64,000 nucleotides of DNA from Urechidicola croceus (GCF_001761325.1 NZ_CP017478.1:750001-814000); one strand, 5' to 3'. Shown: positions 45,338-54,488, counted from the stretch's first letter. Program-made: numbers and translations. The notes: generated by a model not told the origin, from the sequence alone.

Positions 45338-45988
45338 ATGAAAAAAATGAAAATTCTTTTAGTAACTAGTACTCTTGCCCTTGCAAGTATAATTCTAGTA
45401 GCAGCCGATCATATTGATGCGCCTGCAGTTCAAGGTGGTACAAGTGATATCACAGATTATTATGCCTTTCAAGGAGAAAATACTGATAATATAGTATTTG
45501 TTGCAAATGTACAAGGACTTCTTAGTCCATCAGCAACTGCAAATGCTTCTTTTGATGAAAACACTTTAGTTGAATTTAATATTGACACGAATGCTGACAA
45601 TATAGAAGATTTAGTTATTCAAGCAGTAGCTAGAGATGGTGAAATGTACTTTTTTGGACCTACAACCCCAAGTTCAACAGGTTTAAATAGTATGATTGAA
45701 ACATCTGCTACACAATCTAAAGTAGCTATTTCTAATTATGGCTCACAACCAACGATTCAATCAACAAATGGTATGATGCTTTTTGCTGGACCACGTGATG
45801 ATCCATTTTTCATGGATTTTGCACAGTATAGCGAAATAATTGCTGGTAATGCAACAGCATTTAACAACCCAGGAAGTGACACATTCGCCGGGAGTAATGT
45901 AATGTCAATTGTAGTTGAAGTTCCAAAATCACTTATTGGTGGAAGTGGTACTATCAATACTTGGGTAGAATCAAAAACAAAACAATAA
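45338..45988 (+). CDS. DUF4331 protein, N-terminal half-type, exported
   Basis: 216 aa with a signal peptide (KMKILLVTSTLALASIILVAA). It begins ADHIDAPAVQGGTSDITDYYAFQGENTDNIVFVANVQGLL, the defining start of the DUF4331 family (HxDaP...DItDlYaF). Further conserved strands are TLVEFNIDTNADNIEDLVI, LFAGPRDDPFFMDFAQY and SNVMSIVVEVPKSLIGG. Usual family members are much longer; this one holds only the first part, and the missing portion seems to be supplied by the next gene. It is exported, probably periplasmic or at the surface. It heads an operon with a second DUF4331-like lipoprotein. Confidence 0.88.
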   Translation: MKKMKILLVTSTLALASIILVAADHIDAPAVQGGTSDITDYYAFQGENTDNIVFVANVQGLLSPSATANASFDENTLVEFNIDTNADNIEDLVIQAVARDGEMYFFGPTTPSSTGLNSMIETSATQSKVAISNYGSQPTIQSTNGMMLFAGPRDDPFFMDFAQYSEIIAGNATAFNNPGSDTFAGSNVMSIVVEVPKSLIGGSGTINTWVESKTKQ

Positions 45989-46013
45989 TAATTAAACTAA
46001 TAAAATTAAAATT

Positions 46014-46571
46014 ATGAAAACTTTTAAATATTCAATTTTAGCAATATTTGTATCATTGGTTACCATCAGTTGTTCAGACGATGATGATAATGTTTATATG
46101 ATGCCAACTGAACCAGATTTCTCTGGAAATTATTCGCAAGCAGATCAAATGGGAAGACCAGCAGTAAACACTGTATTTGTTTCGTCTGAAAGTAAAGATA
46201 TGTTTAACACAACAATACCTTCACAACAAGCTACTAATTTTCAAAGTATGTTTCAAACAAATTTAGAAGCATTAAGTCCTGCATATACAAATCCTGGAGA
46301 TACAAATGCTTTAGGTTTGGATTCTGCAACATTTACAGGATTGCTGGCAACTGATGTTCTAAATGTAAGTTTAGACGGTACTACTACTTTTTATGATGGA
46401 ACGAATGTGTTAACAGGTCGTGCATTAGCAGATGATGTTATTACCGTTGAACTTCTATTAATTTTTGGTGGAGAAGACTTTACTGAAAACCCAACTTTAT
46501 CAAATGATAATGTGGATGCAAATGATAAAGAATTTTCAACATCCTTTCCTTACTTGGCTTCGCCTTGGTAA
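46014..46571 (+). CDS. DUF4331-like lipoprotein, C-terminal half-type
   Basis: 185 aa. The lipobox TISC (Cys20) is followed by an acidic DDDDN stretch. QMGRPAVNTVFVSSESKDMFN corresponds to the strand that opens the second half of longer DUF4331 proteins (GxPxVNxV), and LAXDVLNVSLD-type and GRALADDVITVELLLIFGGED segments match their end. It lies 25 bp after the first DUF4331 gene, so the two probably act together as one split protein. A strong hairpin with a T-run follows it. Confidence 0.8.
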   Translation: MKTFKYSILAIFVSLVTISCSDDDDNVYMMPTEPDFSGNYSQADQMGRPAVNTVFVSSESKDMFNTTIPSQQATNFQSMFQTNLEALSPAYTNPGDTNALGLDSATFTGLLATDVLNVSLDGTTTFYDGTNVLTGRALADDVITVELLLIFGGEDFTENPTLSNDNVDANDKEFSTSFPYLASPW

Positions 46572-46580
46572 AATATCTTA

Positions 46581-46611
46581 AGTATTAGGGTATTTAAAAT
46601 ACCCTAATACT
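46581..46611 (+). terminator. Internal intrinsic terminator/attenuator within the DUF4331-TonB operon
   Basis: The 15-bp arms AGTATTAGGGTATTT and AAATACCCTAATACT are exact complements with one base between, followed by six T (46611-46616). It lies 9 bp past the second DUF4331 stop and 37 bp before the TPR gene, so it should make expression of the first two genes higher than that of the TPR and TonB genes. Confidence 0.85.
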
Positions 46612-46648
46612 TTTTTCAAAAACAAACAAAAACTAAAATCAAATATTT

Positions 46649-47944
46649 ATGTCAATCAAAACTAAAATATGTAGTTACCTATCTATCCTGATTATGATAG
46701 TCAGTTGTAATACAAGCACAAAAAGTATTACAAATTCTGAAGATTATAATAAATATCTGGTAAATACAACTAATAAAAATTACCAATTAGCAAGTAGCGA
46801 ATTCGAATTTTGGACTAAAAAATTTAAAGAAAATCCAACTCAATTTCCATATTTAAGTAAAATTGCATCTGCAAATTCCCAGTTATTTAATTCAACTGGT
46901 AAAATTGAATATTTAAAAGAGGCTGAAAATAACTTAAAATTAGTAAATACTAGAACTGGTTATAAAAACTCAAGATCATTAAGATCTTTAGCCAGAAACT
47001 ACATTTCTCAACATAAATTTAAAGCAGCATTAGATTTACTTAAAAAAGCCGAAATCAACGGTGAAAATTTAAAAGATACTCACAAAATGTTATTTGATAC
47101 CTATTTAGAATTAGGTGAATATGACAATGCATTTAACTACTTATCAAGAATCAAAAACACCAATGATTTTGATTATTTAATCCGATTAGCAAAATGGAGT
47201 GATCATGAAGGCAAACTAGAATCTGCAATATTATATATGGAAAAGGCAGCCAAAATAGCCGAAAGGTCAAAAAACAATTATTTAATGCAATGGTCATATA
47301 CTAATCTTGCTGATTTTTATGGACACGCAGGAAGAATTGAAGATTCATATAATTACTATTTAAAAACTTTAAACTTAAATCCTAATGATGCATATGCAAA
47401 AAAAGGAATTGCTTGGATTGTTTTTTCTAAAGAAAGAAATCCTCAAGAAGCAACCCGTATTTTGAATGCTATCACTCAAAAATACAATACACCTGATTAT
47501 TATTTATTAAAATCAGAAATCGCAGAATACTTAGGAAATAGTCTTGAAAAAGAAGAAAATTTAAACTTTTATTTTAAATTAATAGAAGATACAAGGTATG
47601 GTGATATGTACAACGCTTACAATGTGTTATTATTTAGTAAAAATCCTTTAAAAATAAATAGAGCTTTAGAAATTTCGCAACGAGAAATTAAAAATAGACC
47701 TACTCCTCTATCTTATGATTTATTAGCATGGTCTTACTTAAATAATGGTGAGAACAAAAAAGCTTTAGAAGTTGCAACAAAAAATGTTGTAGGTGAAACT
47801 TCAGAACCCATTGTATTATACCATATTGCAGAAATTTATAAAGCAAATGGATTAACGGAAAAAGCAAAAAATCTTAAAGTAGAATTACTTGAAAGCATCT
47901 ATGAATTAGGTCCTTTAATGGAAAATAAGATTAAAAACATATAA
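46649..47944 (+). CDS. Tetratricopeptide-repeat lipoprotein
   Basis: 431 aa. A lipoprotein signal ends in IVSC (Cys20). The rest is alpha-helical with TPR-like units, e.g. RSLARNYISQHKFKAALDLLKKAEI, KMLFDTYLELGEYDNAFNYLSRI, YTNLADFYGHAGRIEDSYNYYLKTLNLNPNDAYAKKGIAWI and YDLLAWSYLNNGENKKALEVATKN. It is probably anchored in the periplasm or outer membrane, where it could scaffold the receptor encoded next: the stop is one base before the TonB receptor's ATG, implying tight coupling. Confidence 0.87.
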   Translation: MSIKTKICSYLSILIMIVSCNTSTKSITNSEDYNKYLVNTTNKNYQLASSEFEFWTKKFKENPTQFPYLSKIASANSQLFNSTGKIEYLKEAENNLKLVNTRTGYKNSRSLRSLARNYISQHKFKAALDLLKKAEINGENLKDTHKMLFDTYLELGEYDNAFNYLSRIKNTNDFDYLIRLAKWSDHEGKLESAILYMEKAAKIAERSKNNYLMQWSYTNLADFYGHAGRIEDSYNYYLKTLNLNPNDAYAKKGIAWIVFSKERNPQEATRILNAITQKYNTPDYYLLKSEIAEYLGNSLEKEENLNFYFKLIEDTRYGDMYNAYNVLLFSKNPLKINRALEISQREIKNRPTPLSYDLLAWSYLNNGENKKALEVATKNVVGETSEPIVLYHIAEIYKANGLTEKAKNLKVELLESIYELGPLMENKIKNI

Positions 47945-47945
47945 T

Positions 47946-50171
47946 ATGAAGACTATTTTACTCATGTTGTTTTTATCTATTTGTACGTTTAGTCAAGCAC
48001 AAACTTCAATTATAAATGGAAAAATTAAGGATTCATTTAATCAACCTATTGAAAATGCTTATGTTTATAACAGCAATTCTAATAACCATACACATACATT
48101 AGAAAATGGCGTGTTCATCTTAAAAAATAATAGCATTGGTGATACACTAACAATAGGTATTCTTGGGTTTCAAGAGCGAAAAATCACTTTAAAAAATGAA
48201 GATTTAGAGACAAACTTATCTATTACTCTTGAGTCAAAAGTTTTTAATCTTCAAGAGCTTGTATTGACGAATGAATTCAATCCTAATGCTACTATTACTA
48301 AATTAGATCTCGAAAGTAATCCTGTAAATTCTTCTCAAGAAATTTTAAGAAAAGTTCCAGGTTTAGTAATTGGACAGCACGCTGGCGGCGGAAAAGCGGA
48401 ACAACTTTTCTTAAGAGGATTTGATATTGATCACGGAACAGATATTAGTATATCGGTTGATGGAATGCCTGTAAATATGGTTTCACATGCACACGGACAA
48501 GGTTATAGTGATTTACATTTTGTAATCCCAGAAACCATTAAAAACATCAATTTTGGAAAAGGTCCATACAATGCCACAAAAGGAGATTTCAACACAGCTG
48601 GTTTTGTTGATTTTTCAACTAAGGATAATATAGATAATAACAAAATATCTATTGGAATAGGAGATTTTAACTCCATAAGAACCTTGGGACTTTTTAATCT
48701 ATCTGATAAAAAGGATAACCAAAACATGTATACTGCTATTGAGTATATTGAAAATGATGGGCCATTTATTTCCCCACAAAATTTTAGTCGATTGAATATA
48801 ATGACTAAATATTCAACATTATTGAATGATACCGATAAATTGTCCTTAACTGCATCACATTTTACATCAAATTGGACTGCTTCTGGACAAATTCCAACCA
48901 GAGTAATTGATAGTATTTCAAGATTTGGCTCTATTGATGATACTGAAGGAGGAAATACTTCTAGAACCAATTTTAACATTGCTCATTCTCATACGATTAA
49001 TGACAATGAAAGGTTAAAAACAAATGTGTTTTACACACATTATGATTTTGAATTGTATTCAAATTTTACATTCTTTTTGGATGACCCAATAAATGGAGAT
49101 CAAATAAAACAGAAAGAAGACCGAAATATTTTTGGATTCAATACTCAATTGGTAAAAAACAAGGATTACAATACTATTTATGCAACCTATACAAGTGGTT
49201 TAGGTTTAAGGCATGATATTTCAAACAAAAATGAATTATCTCACACATTAAATAGAAAAACTACACTTGATTATTTAAAATATGGGAATATCTACCAAAC
49301 AAATTTATATGGATTTTACAGTGCTGAATTTGAAATAGGAAAATTTAAAATTAATCCTGCTATAAGATTTGACTACTTTAAATTCATGTATGAAAACAAG
49401 TTAAGTTCAGAATATAACTTAGAATCTAAAACAAAAAATATTTTTAGCCCTAAACTAAATATTTCATTCAGTCAGAATAAAAACTCACTTTGGTTTTTAA
49501 AATCAGGTATTGGATTTCATTCAAATGATACTCGAGTTGTTGTTAGTAAAAATGGAAAAGATATTTTACCTAAAGCATATGGAGTAGATTTTGGTAATAT
49601 TTGGAAACCAACTTCAAAACTTGTATTAAATACAGCATTTTGGTATCTATTATCAGAACAGGAGTTTGTATATGTTGGTGATGCAGGAATTGTAGAGCCA
49701 AGTGGTAAATCTCAAAGGTTTGGCCTTGATTTAGGTATTAGATATCAATTTAATGATTATCTCTATTTTGATACAGATGCCACATTAACCAACGCTAAAA
49801 ACCTTGATTTACCAAGTCGTGAAAACTATATACCCTTAGCACCAGATTTTACAGTATCAGGAGGGCTTTCATTAAATAATTATAAGAGTTTTTCTGGAGG
49901 AATAAGATATAGGTATATTGATGATAGACCTGCAAATGAAGATAATTCAATAAATGCTCAAGGCTATTTAATAACAGATTTTAACTTGAATTATACATTC
50001 GGAAAAACTACAATAGGAATAGCAATTGAGAACTTGTTTGATATTGAGTGGAATGAAACTCAGTTTGCAACTGAATCAAGATTAAGTTATGAAAGTCAAC
50101 CTGTTGAAGAAATACATTTCACTCCAGGAACACCTTTTTATTTTAAAACTTCAATAAACTATGCGTTCTAG
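47946..50171 (+). CDS. TonB-dependent outer-membrane receptor
   Basis: 741 aa. A signal peptide (KTILLMLFLSICTFSQAQ) is followed by a carboxypeptidase-regulatory-like domain (SIINGKIKDSFNQPIENAYVYNS, to ~95), a plug domain (SQEILRKVPGLVIGQHAGGGKAEQLFLRGFDIDHGTDISISVDGMPVNM) and a 22-strand-type barrel ending FYFKTSINYAF with a C-terminal Phe. The plug is unusually His-rich (VSHAHGQGYSDLHF), which may mean metal or haem binding; no SusD partner follows, so it is not a glycan SusC. It is the last gene of the DUF4331 module and is closed by a strong terminator. Confidence 0.93.
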   Translation: MKTILLMLFLSICTFSQAQTSIINGKIKDSFNQPIENAYVYNSNSNNHTHTLENGVFILKNNSIGDTLTIGILGFQERKITLKNEDLETNLSITLESKVFNLQELVLTNEFNPNATITKLDLESNPVNSSQEILRKVPGLVIGQHAGGGKAEQLFLRGFDIDHGTDISISVDGMPVNMVSHAHGQGYSDLHFVIPETIKNINFGKGPYNATKGDFNTAGFVDFSTKDNIDNNKISIGIGDFNSIRTLGLFNLSDKKDNQNMYTAIEYIENDGPFISPQNFSRLNIMTKYSTLLNDTDKLSLTASHFTSNWTASGQIPTRVIDSISRFGSIDDTEGGNTSRTNFNIAHSHTINDNERLKTNVFYTHYDFELYSNFTFFLDDPINGDQIKQKEDRNIFGFNTQLVKNKDYNTIYATYTSGLGLRHDISNKNELSHTLNRKTTLDYLKYGNIYQTNLYGFYSAEFEIGKFKINPAIRFDYFKFMYENKLSSEYNLESKTKNIFSPKLNISFSQNKNSLWFLKSGIGFHSNDTRVVVSKNGKDILPKAYGVDFGNIWKPTSKLVLNTAFWYLLSEQEFVYVGDAGIVEPSGKSQRFGLDLGIRYQFNDYLYFDTDATLTNAKNLDLPSRENYIPLAPDFTVSGGLSLNNYKSFSGGIRYRYIDDRPANEDNSINAQGYLITDFNLNYTFGKTTIGIAIENLFDIEWNETQFATESRLSYESQPVEEIHFTPGTPFYFKTSINYAF

Positions 50172-50194
50172 TTTTTTTTAGTTTTTTGTTTGGT

Positions 50195-50228
50195 GAAAGC
50201 GTTTATTTAATATTAAATAAACGCTTTC
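50195..50228 (+). terminator. Intrinsic terminator of the TonB receptor operon
   Basis: A perfect 34-bp palindrome (left half GAAAGCGTTTATTTAAT) is followed by a short T-rich tract, 23 bp past the receptor stop. Confidence 0.8.
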
Positions 50229-50420
50229 TTATTTAGTAATAACCTACTTATTTGATAACTTACCTTTAAAATTATTTGACTATCTTGATTTAACTATTGT
50301 AAATGAGTAAATCAAAAATAACATGAAGTTAAATTGAGATAATATATTGTATTAAAACTAATTTTAAATACTTTATCATTCTATAAATCGAATCCAAACA
50401 AACATTAGAACAAAAAAAAA

Positions 50421-50436
50421 GACGCTTAAAAGCGTC
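50421..50436 (-). terminator. Intrinsic terminator of the sigma/anti-sigma operon
   Basis: GACGCTT-aa-AAGCGTC is followed on the minus strand by a U-run (nine A at 50412-50420 on plus). It lies 23 bp beyond the anti-sigma stop. Confidence 0.88.
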
Positions 50437-50458
50437 TTTAATTATTATGTAAAATTTC

Positions 50459-51265
50459 TTATGAAGTACTTACTGCTCCTAAAGTATATAATTGCTCTAA
50501 AGTTGGTGATTCGCTTCCTCCAGCAGGTTCTAATGTGATACCAAATGCTTCTGAATCATTAATATTAGCTATATTAAATATTTTATTATCATCAGAAATG
50601 AAATCATCTATAGTTCCCAAACTTGTAGGTGTTAAAGGATCTAATTTCAACGACCAAACTTGATATACTTTACCTTTAGGTGGCTCTGGAAGTCCTTGAG
50701 CATCTAAATAAATACTTTTGGTCTTTTTATCCCAATAAACTTTTGCATAAGATTCAGGAGAGATTGCTTGTCCTCCTAATGGAATTTCAACTATATCTCT
50801 ATCTCTAAAAATAGCAACTAATTTTTCAGTTTCTTCTAAGTTTCCTTTAGCTTCTTCTATTTGCTGTTCTAATAATTGTTTATTGTCTTGAGCAATTTCA
50901 ACTTGTGATTTAAGTTTGCTATTTTCATTAATAAACCATAACAATCCTGCAGTCAAAAATATAGAGGCTGCCCAACCTGTATATCTAAACCAATTTGATT
51001 TTGGTTTGTTAATATCAATTACTTTTACTTCTTTATTATCTGATAAATTTAATTTACTTTTTAAATGTTCAAAAGTGTATTTACTATTGTTTGGTACTAC
51101 AGCAGCCGTTAATTTTACAATTGATGTTTCTATATCCAAAACTTCTTGTAAAATTTCTGGGTGTTTTTGCATCATTTCATATACTTCTTGACTTTCCTTT
51201 TCAGAAAGTGCTCCAGCAATATAAAGTTCTAAAACTCCAGATTCTATGTATTCTTTTTTCGTCAT
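50459..51265 (-). CDS. Membrane anti-sigma factor (RskA-like)
   Basis: 268 aa. The cytoplasmic N-terminal domain (YIESGVLELYIAGALSEKESQEVYEMMQKHPEI) matches the sigma-binding domain of RskA-type anti-sigma factors, without a zinc-binding HxxxCxxC. One transmembrane helix (WFRYTGWAASIFLTAGLLWFI, about 91-111) is followed by a periplasmic coiled coil and a C-terminal RskA domain (YWDKKTKSIYLDAQGLPEPPKGKVYQVWSL to FGITLEPAGGSESPTLEQLY). It should hold the adjacent ECF sigma factor at the membrane until an envelope signal triggers its release. It lies 6 bp after the sigma gene. Confidence 0.92.
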   Translation of the reverse strand: MTKKEYIESGVLELYIAGALSEKESQEVYEMMQKHPEILQEVLDIETSIVKLTAAVVPNNSKYTFEHLKSKLNLSDNKEVKVIDINKPKSNWFRYTGWAASIFLTAGLLWFINENSKLKSQVEIAQDNKQLLEQQIEEAKGNLEETEKLVAIFRDRDIVEIPLGGQAISPESYAKVYWDKKTKSIYLDAQGLPEPPKGKVYQVWSLKLDPLTPTSLGTIDDFISDDNKIFNIANINDSEAFGITLEPAGGSESPTLEQLYTLGAVSTS

Positions 51266-51271
51266 AGCCTT

Positions 51272-51802
51272 TTAAATATCAAGCATAGTTCTAAGTTCAC
51301 CAATACAGTTTCTGTTTCTTGTTTTTATTGTACCAAGTGGTATTAACAATTCTTCAGAAACTTCTTTTTGAGTATACCCTTTAAAATATAAAAGTTCAAT
51401 TACCTGCTTACATTTTTCTGCAAGTTTATTTACGAATCCTTTTAAACCTATGGTATTCATCTTATCACCTAAATTCTCGCTTGTCTCTAATATATCTACG
51501 AAAAATTGAGCATCAAGGTTTTTTTGAGAATTCTTAAATGATTTGGATCTTGTTTGATCAATAGCAGCATTTCTTGCTATATTCAATATCCAAGTAAAAA
51601 ATCGACCTTTATTTGGTGAGTAGGAACTAGAATTATTCCATACTTTAATAAAAACATCTTGCATTATTTCTTCTGCAATGTCATTATCTCTTACAATATT
51701 ATAAATGACGCCGAGAATACTTTTACTATACATACCGTAAAGTTTCTCGAATGCTTTAACATCTTTTTCTTGAAATTTTTTAATCAGAATATCTTGATCC
51801 AT
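51272..51802 (-). CDS. ECF-type RNA polymerase sigma factor
   Basis: 176 aa from the ATG at 51802 (MDQDILIKKFQEKDVKAFEKLY), the usual family N-terminus; an alternative start at 51844 would add 14 residues. Region 2 reads AEEIMQDVFIKVWNNSSSYSPNKGRFFTWILNIARNAAID and region 4 reads VIELLYFKGYTQKEVSEELLIPLGTIKTRNR, the -35-recognising HTH. Partnered with the downstream RskA-like anti-sigma gene. The two genes converge on the DUF4331/TonB operon, a plausible but unproven target. Confidence 0.93.
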   Translation of the reverse strand: MDQDILIKKFQEKDVKAFEKLYGMYSKSILGVIYNIVRDNDIAEEIMQDVFIKVWNNSSSYSPNKGRFFTWILNIARNAAIDQTRSKSFKNSQKNLDAQFFVDILETSENLGDKMNTIGLKGFVNKLAEKCKQVIELLYFKGYTQKEVSEELLIPLGTIKTRNRNCIGELRTMLDI

Positions 51803-52043
51803 ATATAATTTATCTAATGCTAAAATATATAATTTATCATTCAATTCATAACTCTACTCCTATTAAGATATATTGAAATAGAATTAATTTGAAATATCTA
51901 AACAAGAAATTACAAAACACATAAAAATATTAGAAAATACTAGATTAATCTATATCAATAGTATAGGTCGAGAAAAATTATGTAACATTAATACAAAATA
52001 CAATTGAAAATTTAGAATCGTACTTAGATAATAATGTATAAAA

Positions 52044-53168
52044 CTATTTCTTCATAAAAATTTCAGTGAATTTTATACCCAATTCTTTTTGAATATCATG
52101 AATTCTTTGAGTTTCTCTTGGTATAATTAACGCTAATGAAAAACCTGTTTTACCTGCTCTAGCCGTACGTCCGCTCCGGTGGGTGTAATATTCAACTTTC
52201 TCTGGTAATTGATGATGAATTACAAATGATAAATCATTTACATCAATACCTCTTGCAGAAACATCAGTAGAAATTAGTACTTGCAAACTTTCGTTCTTAA
52301 ATGCTCGCATAACTTTATCTCTATCTCGTTGCTGCATATCTCCTTCTAAGGCTCCAACCGAAAAGCCTTCTTCTTGTAATTTTTCAGTAAGAGCTTGAGT
52401 CCCTGCTTTGGTTCTACAAAAAATAATTCCTCTATCGTTTTGGCGTCTCTCAAGAAACTGTATCAATAAATCAAGTTTATCTTTGATGGTCGTTTTTACA
52501 AACTGATGAGTGATATTTGCGTTTACTAAAGAATTCTTATTTACTGCAACTTTAATTGCATTGGCAGACATGTAAGTTTTAACAATACGTTGAATCTCAT
52601 TTGGCATGGTTGCAGAAAATAACCATGTATTTCTGATACCGTTAGTATATTTTAAAATTCTATTCAAATCTTGCTTAAATCCCATACTAAGCATTTCATC
52701 GGCCTCATCTAGTACTAAAGTATTGATATTTTTAAGATCTACATCTCCCCTTTCAATTAAATCAATTAATCGTCCTGGAGTTGCAACAACAACATGTGTA
52801 GTTCTATTTAGGGAAGCAATTTGCTTTTCAATTTTCTCACCACCATAAACTCCTTCAACAAATATTTTTTCGTCAACATATTTAGTAAACTTAAATAATT
52901 GCTTTTTTATTTGCTGAACTAATTCTCTGGTTGGTGATAGAATTAAAGCTTGAATTTCATCTTTTGATGCATCAATATTTTGAAGCACAGGTAAGCCATA
53001 GGCAGCCGTTTTACCTGTACCTGTTTGAGCTAAGCCTATAAAATCAGTTTTTGAATTTAACAATACTGGAATTGCTTTTTCCTGTATTTCTGTTGGAAAT
53101 TTAATTCCTAATTCTTTGAGTCCTTTGATAAGATTTTTTTGAACTCCTAATTCTTTAAATGTTGACAT
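52044..53168 (-). CDS. DEAD-box ATP-dependent RNA helicase
   Basis: 374 aa with all core motifs: Q-motif near PTEIQEKAIP, Walker A AQTGTGKTAA, PTRELVQQ, TPGRL, DEAD, SAT (LFSATMP), RGIDV and HRSGRTARAGKTG. There is almost no C-terminal extension after the helicase core, so it resembles RhlE/CsdA cores without an RNA-binding tail. It is expected to unwind RNA duplexes in ribosome assembly or cold adaptation. It follows the cold-shock-domain gene by 55 bp on the same strand, a logical operon partner. Confidence 0.93.
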   Translation of the reverse strand: MSTFKELGVQKNLIKGLKELGIKFPTEIQEKAIPVLLNSKTDFIGLAQTGTGKTAAYGLPVLQNIDASKDEIQALILSPTRELVQQIKKQLFKFTKYVDEKIFVEGVYGGEKIEKQIASLNRTTHVVVATPGRLIDLIERGDVDLKNINTLVLDEADEMLSMGFKQDLNRILKYTNGIRNTWLFSATMPNEIQRIVKTYMSANAIKVAVNKNSLVNANITHQFVKTTIKDKLDLLIQFLERRQNDRGIIFCRTKAGTQALTEKLQEEGFSVGALEGDMQQRDRDKVMRAFKNESLQVLISTDVSARGIDVNDLSFVIHHQLPEKVEYYTHRSGRTARAGKTGFSLALIIPRETQRIHDIQKELGIKFTEIFMKK

Positions 53169-53223
53169 ACCTTGCTTTTATAATTTGCAAAGATACGATT
53201 ATTAAACGGCTAATAAGTATAAA

Positions 53224-53670
53224 TTATATCTTCTTTACACGAACAGCATTCATCCCTTTCATTCCTTTTTCAAGTTCAAAAGAAACCTTGTCATTTTCTT
53301 TAATCTCATCAATTAATCCACTTACATGAACAAAGTATTTTTCTTGATTTCCAGTATCTAAAATAAAACCAAAACCTTTTGAATCGTTAAAGAAATCAAC
53401 CTTTCCATTACGTATTGGATCTTCTTCTTCACCTTCTTCTTTTTTAGGGATGCCTAAAACGATGTCTTCTACATCAACAATTTTATTAGCAGGATCTGGT
53501 GGTGTATCTGTAAATCTTCCATATTCATCTACATAAACAATCATATTTTCTAAACCTCCACCTTTTGAGTTTGCTTTACGTTCTTCACGTTTTTTTTGTT
53601 TTTCTTCACGTTTCTTTAAACGTTTTTTTTCTTTTTCTTTTTTACCAAAAGTTTGTTGCGACTTCGCCAT
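53224..53670 (-). CDS. Cold-shock-domain protein with lysine-rich N-terminus
   Basis: 148 aa. The first 35 residues are a basic helix (KKEKKRLKKREEKQKKREERK), probably for nucleic-acid binding. A linker contains MIVYVDEYGRFTDTPPDP. The last 65 residues are a cold-shock domain with RNP1 KGFGFI and RNP2-like KYFVHVSGL (NGKVDFFNDSKGFGFILD). This extended form is common in Bacteroidota. It probably acts as an RNA chaperone together with the DEAD helicase encoded next. A TATCTTTG box about 160 nt upstream gives it a long leader. Confidence 0.92.
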   Translation of the reverse strand: MAKSQQTFGKKEKEKKRLKKREEKQKKREERKANSKGGGLENMIVYVDEYGRFTDTPPDPANKIVDVEDIVLGIPKKEEGEEEDPIRNGKVDFFNDSKGFGFILDTGNQEKYFVHVSGLIDEIKENDKVSFELEKGMKGMNAVRVKKI

Positions 53671-54053
53671 TAATAATACTAGTTAAAATGATATAAAATA
53701 AATTTTTCCCGAATATCAGTGGATTCGCAGAAATACTTGTTGGAAAGCAAATTCTCTTTATTATAACGACAGTTGTCGAATAGAGAGCGTATTAGAATTA
53801 CATGAAAGGTATTTGCACGATAACTGAACGTCAAAGATACAAATAAAAAATTAGATTATTTTATGAAAATATATGATCTACTCATTTATTTTCATAAAAC
53901 CCTCCTGATTTTTAATAAAATACACCCCTTATATCTATACATTTTATAAATCTAATACAAAGAAAGGTTATGTGAAGTAAATTCAAAAAATTATCATATT
54001 TATAATAATTAGTATCTTCGTAAAGATTAAAACTAAACTAAACCTATTAAATT
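53671..54053. promoter_or_regulatory. 383-bp divergent region with a long structured leader for the CSD gene
   Basis: No coding potential. On the minus strand TATCTTTG (53832-53839) matches the -7 consensus and predicts a leader of ~155 nt. Within it, 53753-53786 can form an extended hairpin: outer arms TCTCT/AGAGA and an inner CGACA-gt-TGTCG. The leader is more GC-rich than the surrounding intergenic DNA. Long structured leaders are known for cold-shock mRNAs in other bacteria. On the plus side TATCTTCG (54013-54020) is a one-mismatch -7 box for the gene at 54054. Confidence 0.5.
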
Positions 54054-54488
54054 ATGACAAATTCAACGAATAAACCAAACGTAGTCTTTTGGATTATAGG
54101 CATTATTGCTTTACTTTGGAATGCTATGGGAGTAAATCAATACATCCAACAAGCCTATAATTCAGAAAGTTATAGAGCCATGTATTCCGAAGAACAATTA
54201 GCAATTATTGATAAATTACCTTCTTGGTATACTGCCATATTTGCAATTGCAGTTTTTGCATCGTTAATTGGATGTATTTTATTACTGTTAAGAAAAAAAT
54301 CTGCTGTTTTACTATTTCAAATTGCCTTTATTGCTGTTGTGATACAGACTTCATACAATTTATTTATAAACGAAGGAAAAGAGTATTATGGAAATTTTGA
54401 ATACAGTATGTTAATTATGATACCTTTATTTGCTTTTTTCTTAGCCTGGTATTCTAAAAATTCAAAAATAAAAGGCTGGTTATCTTAA
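54054..54488 (+). CDS. Four-helix membrane protein of unknown function
   Basis: 144 aa. Four hydrophobic segments are visible: VVFWIIGIIALLWNAMGV, YTAIFAIAVFASLIGCILLLL, SAVLLFQIAFIAVVIQTSYNLF and YSMLIMIPLFAFFLAWYSK. The loop QYIQQAYNSESYRAMYSEEQLAIIDKLPSWYTA between helices 1 and 2 is typical of a conserved family of small inner-membrane proteins seen in Bacteroidota and Proteobacteria that I cannot name. It is monocistronic and closed by a shared bidirectional terminator. Confidence 0.8.
   Translation: MTNSTNKPNVVFWIIGIIALLWNAMGVNQYIQQAYNSESYRAMYSEEQLAIIDKLPSWYTAIFAIAVFASLIGCILLLLRKKSAVLLFQIAFIAVVIQTSYNLFINEGKEYYGNFEYSMLIMIPLFAFFLAWYSKNSKIKGWLS

Noticed and set aside
45338-46571. Single DUF4331 gene broken by a frameshift
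   Set aside because: The second gene has its own lipoprotein signal peptide and a 25-bp spacer, so they are two separate genes rather than one broken gene.
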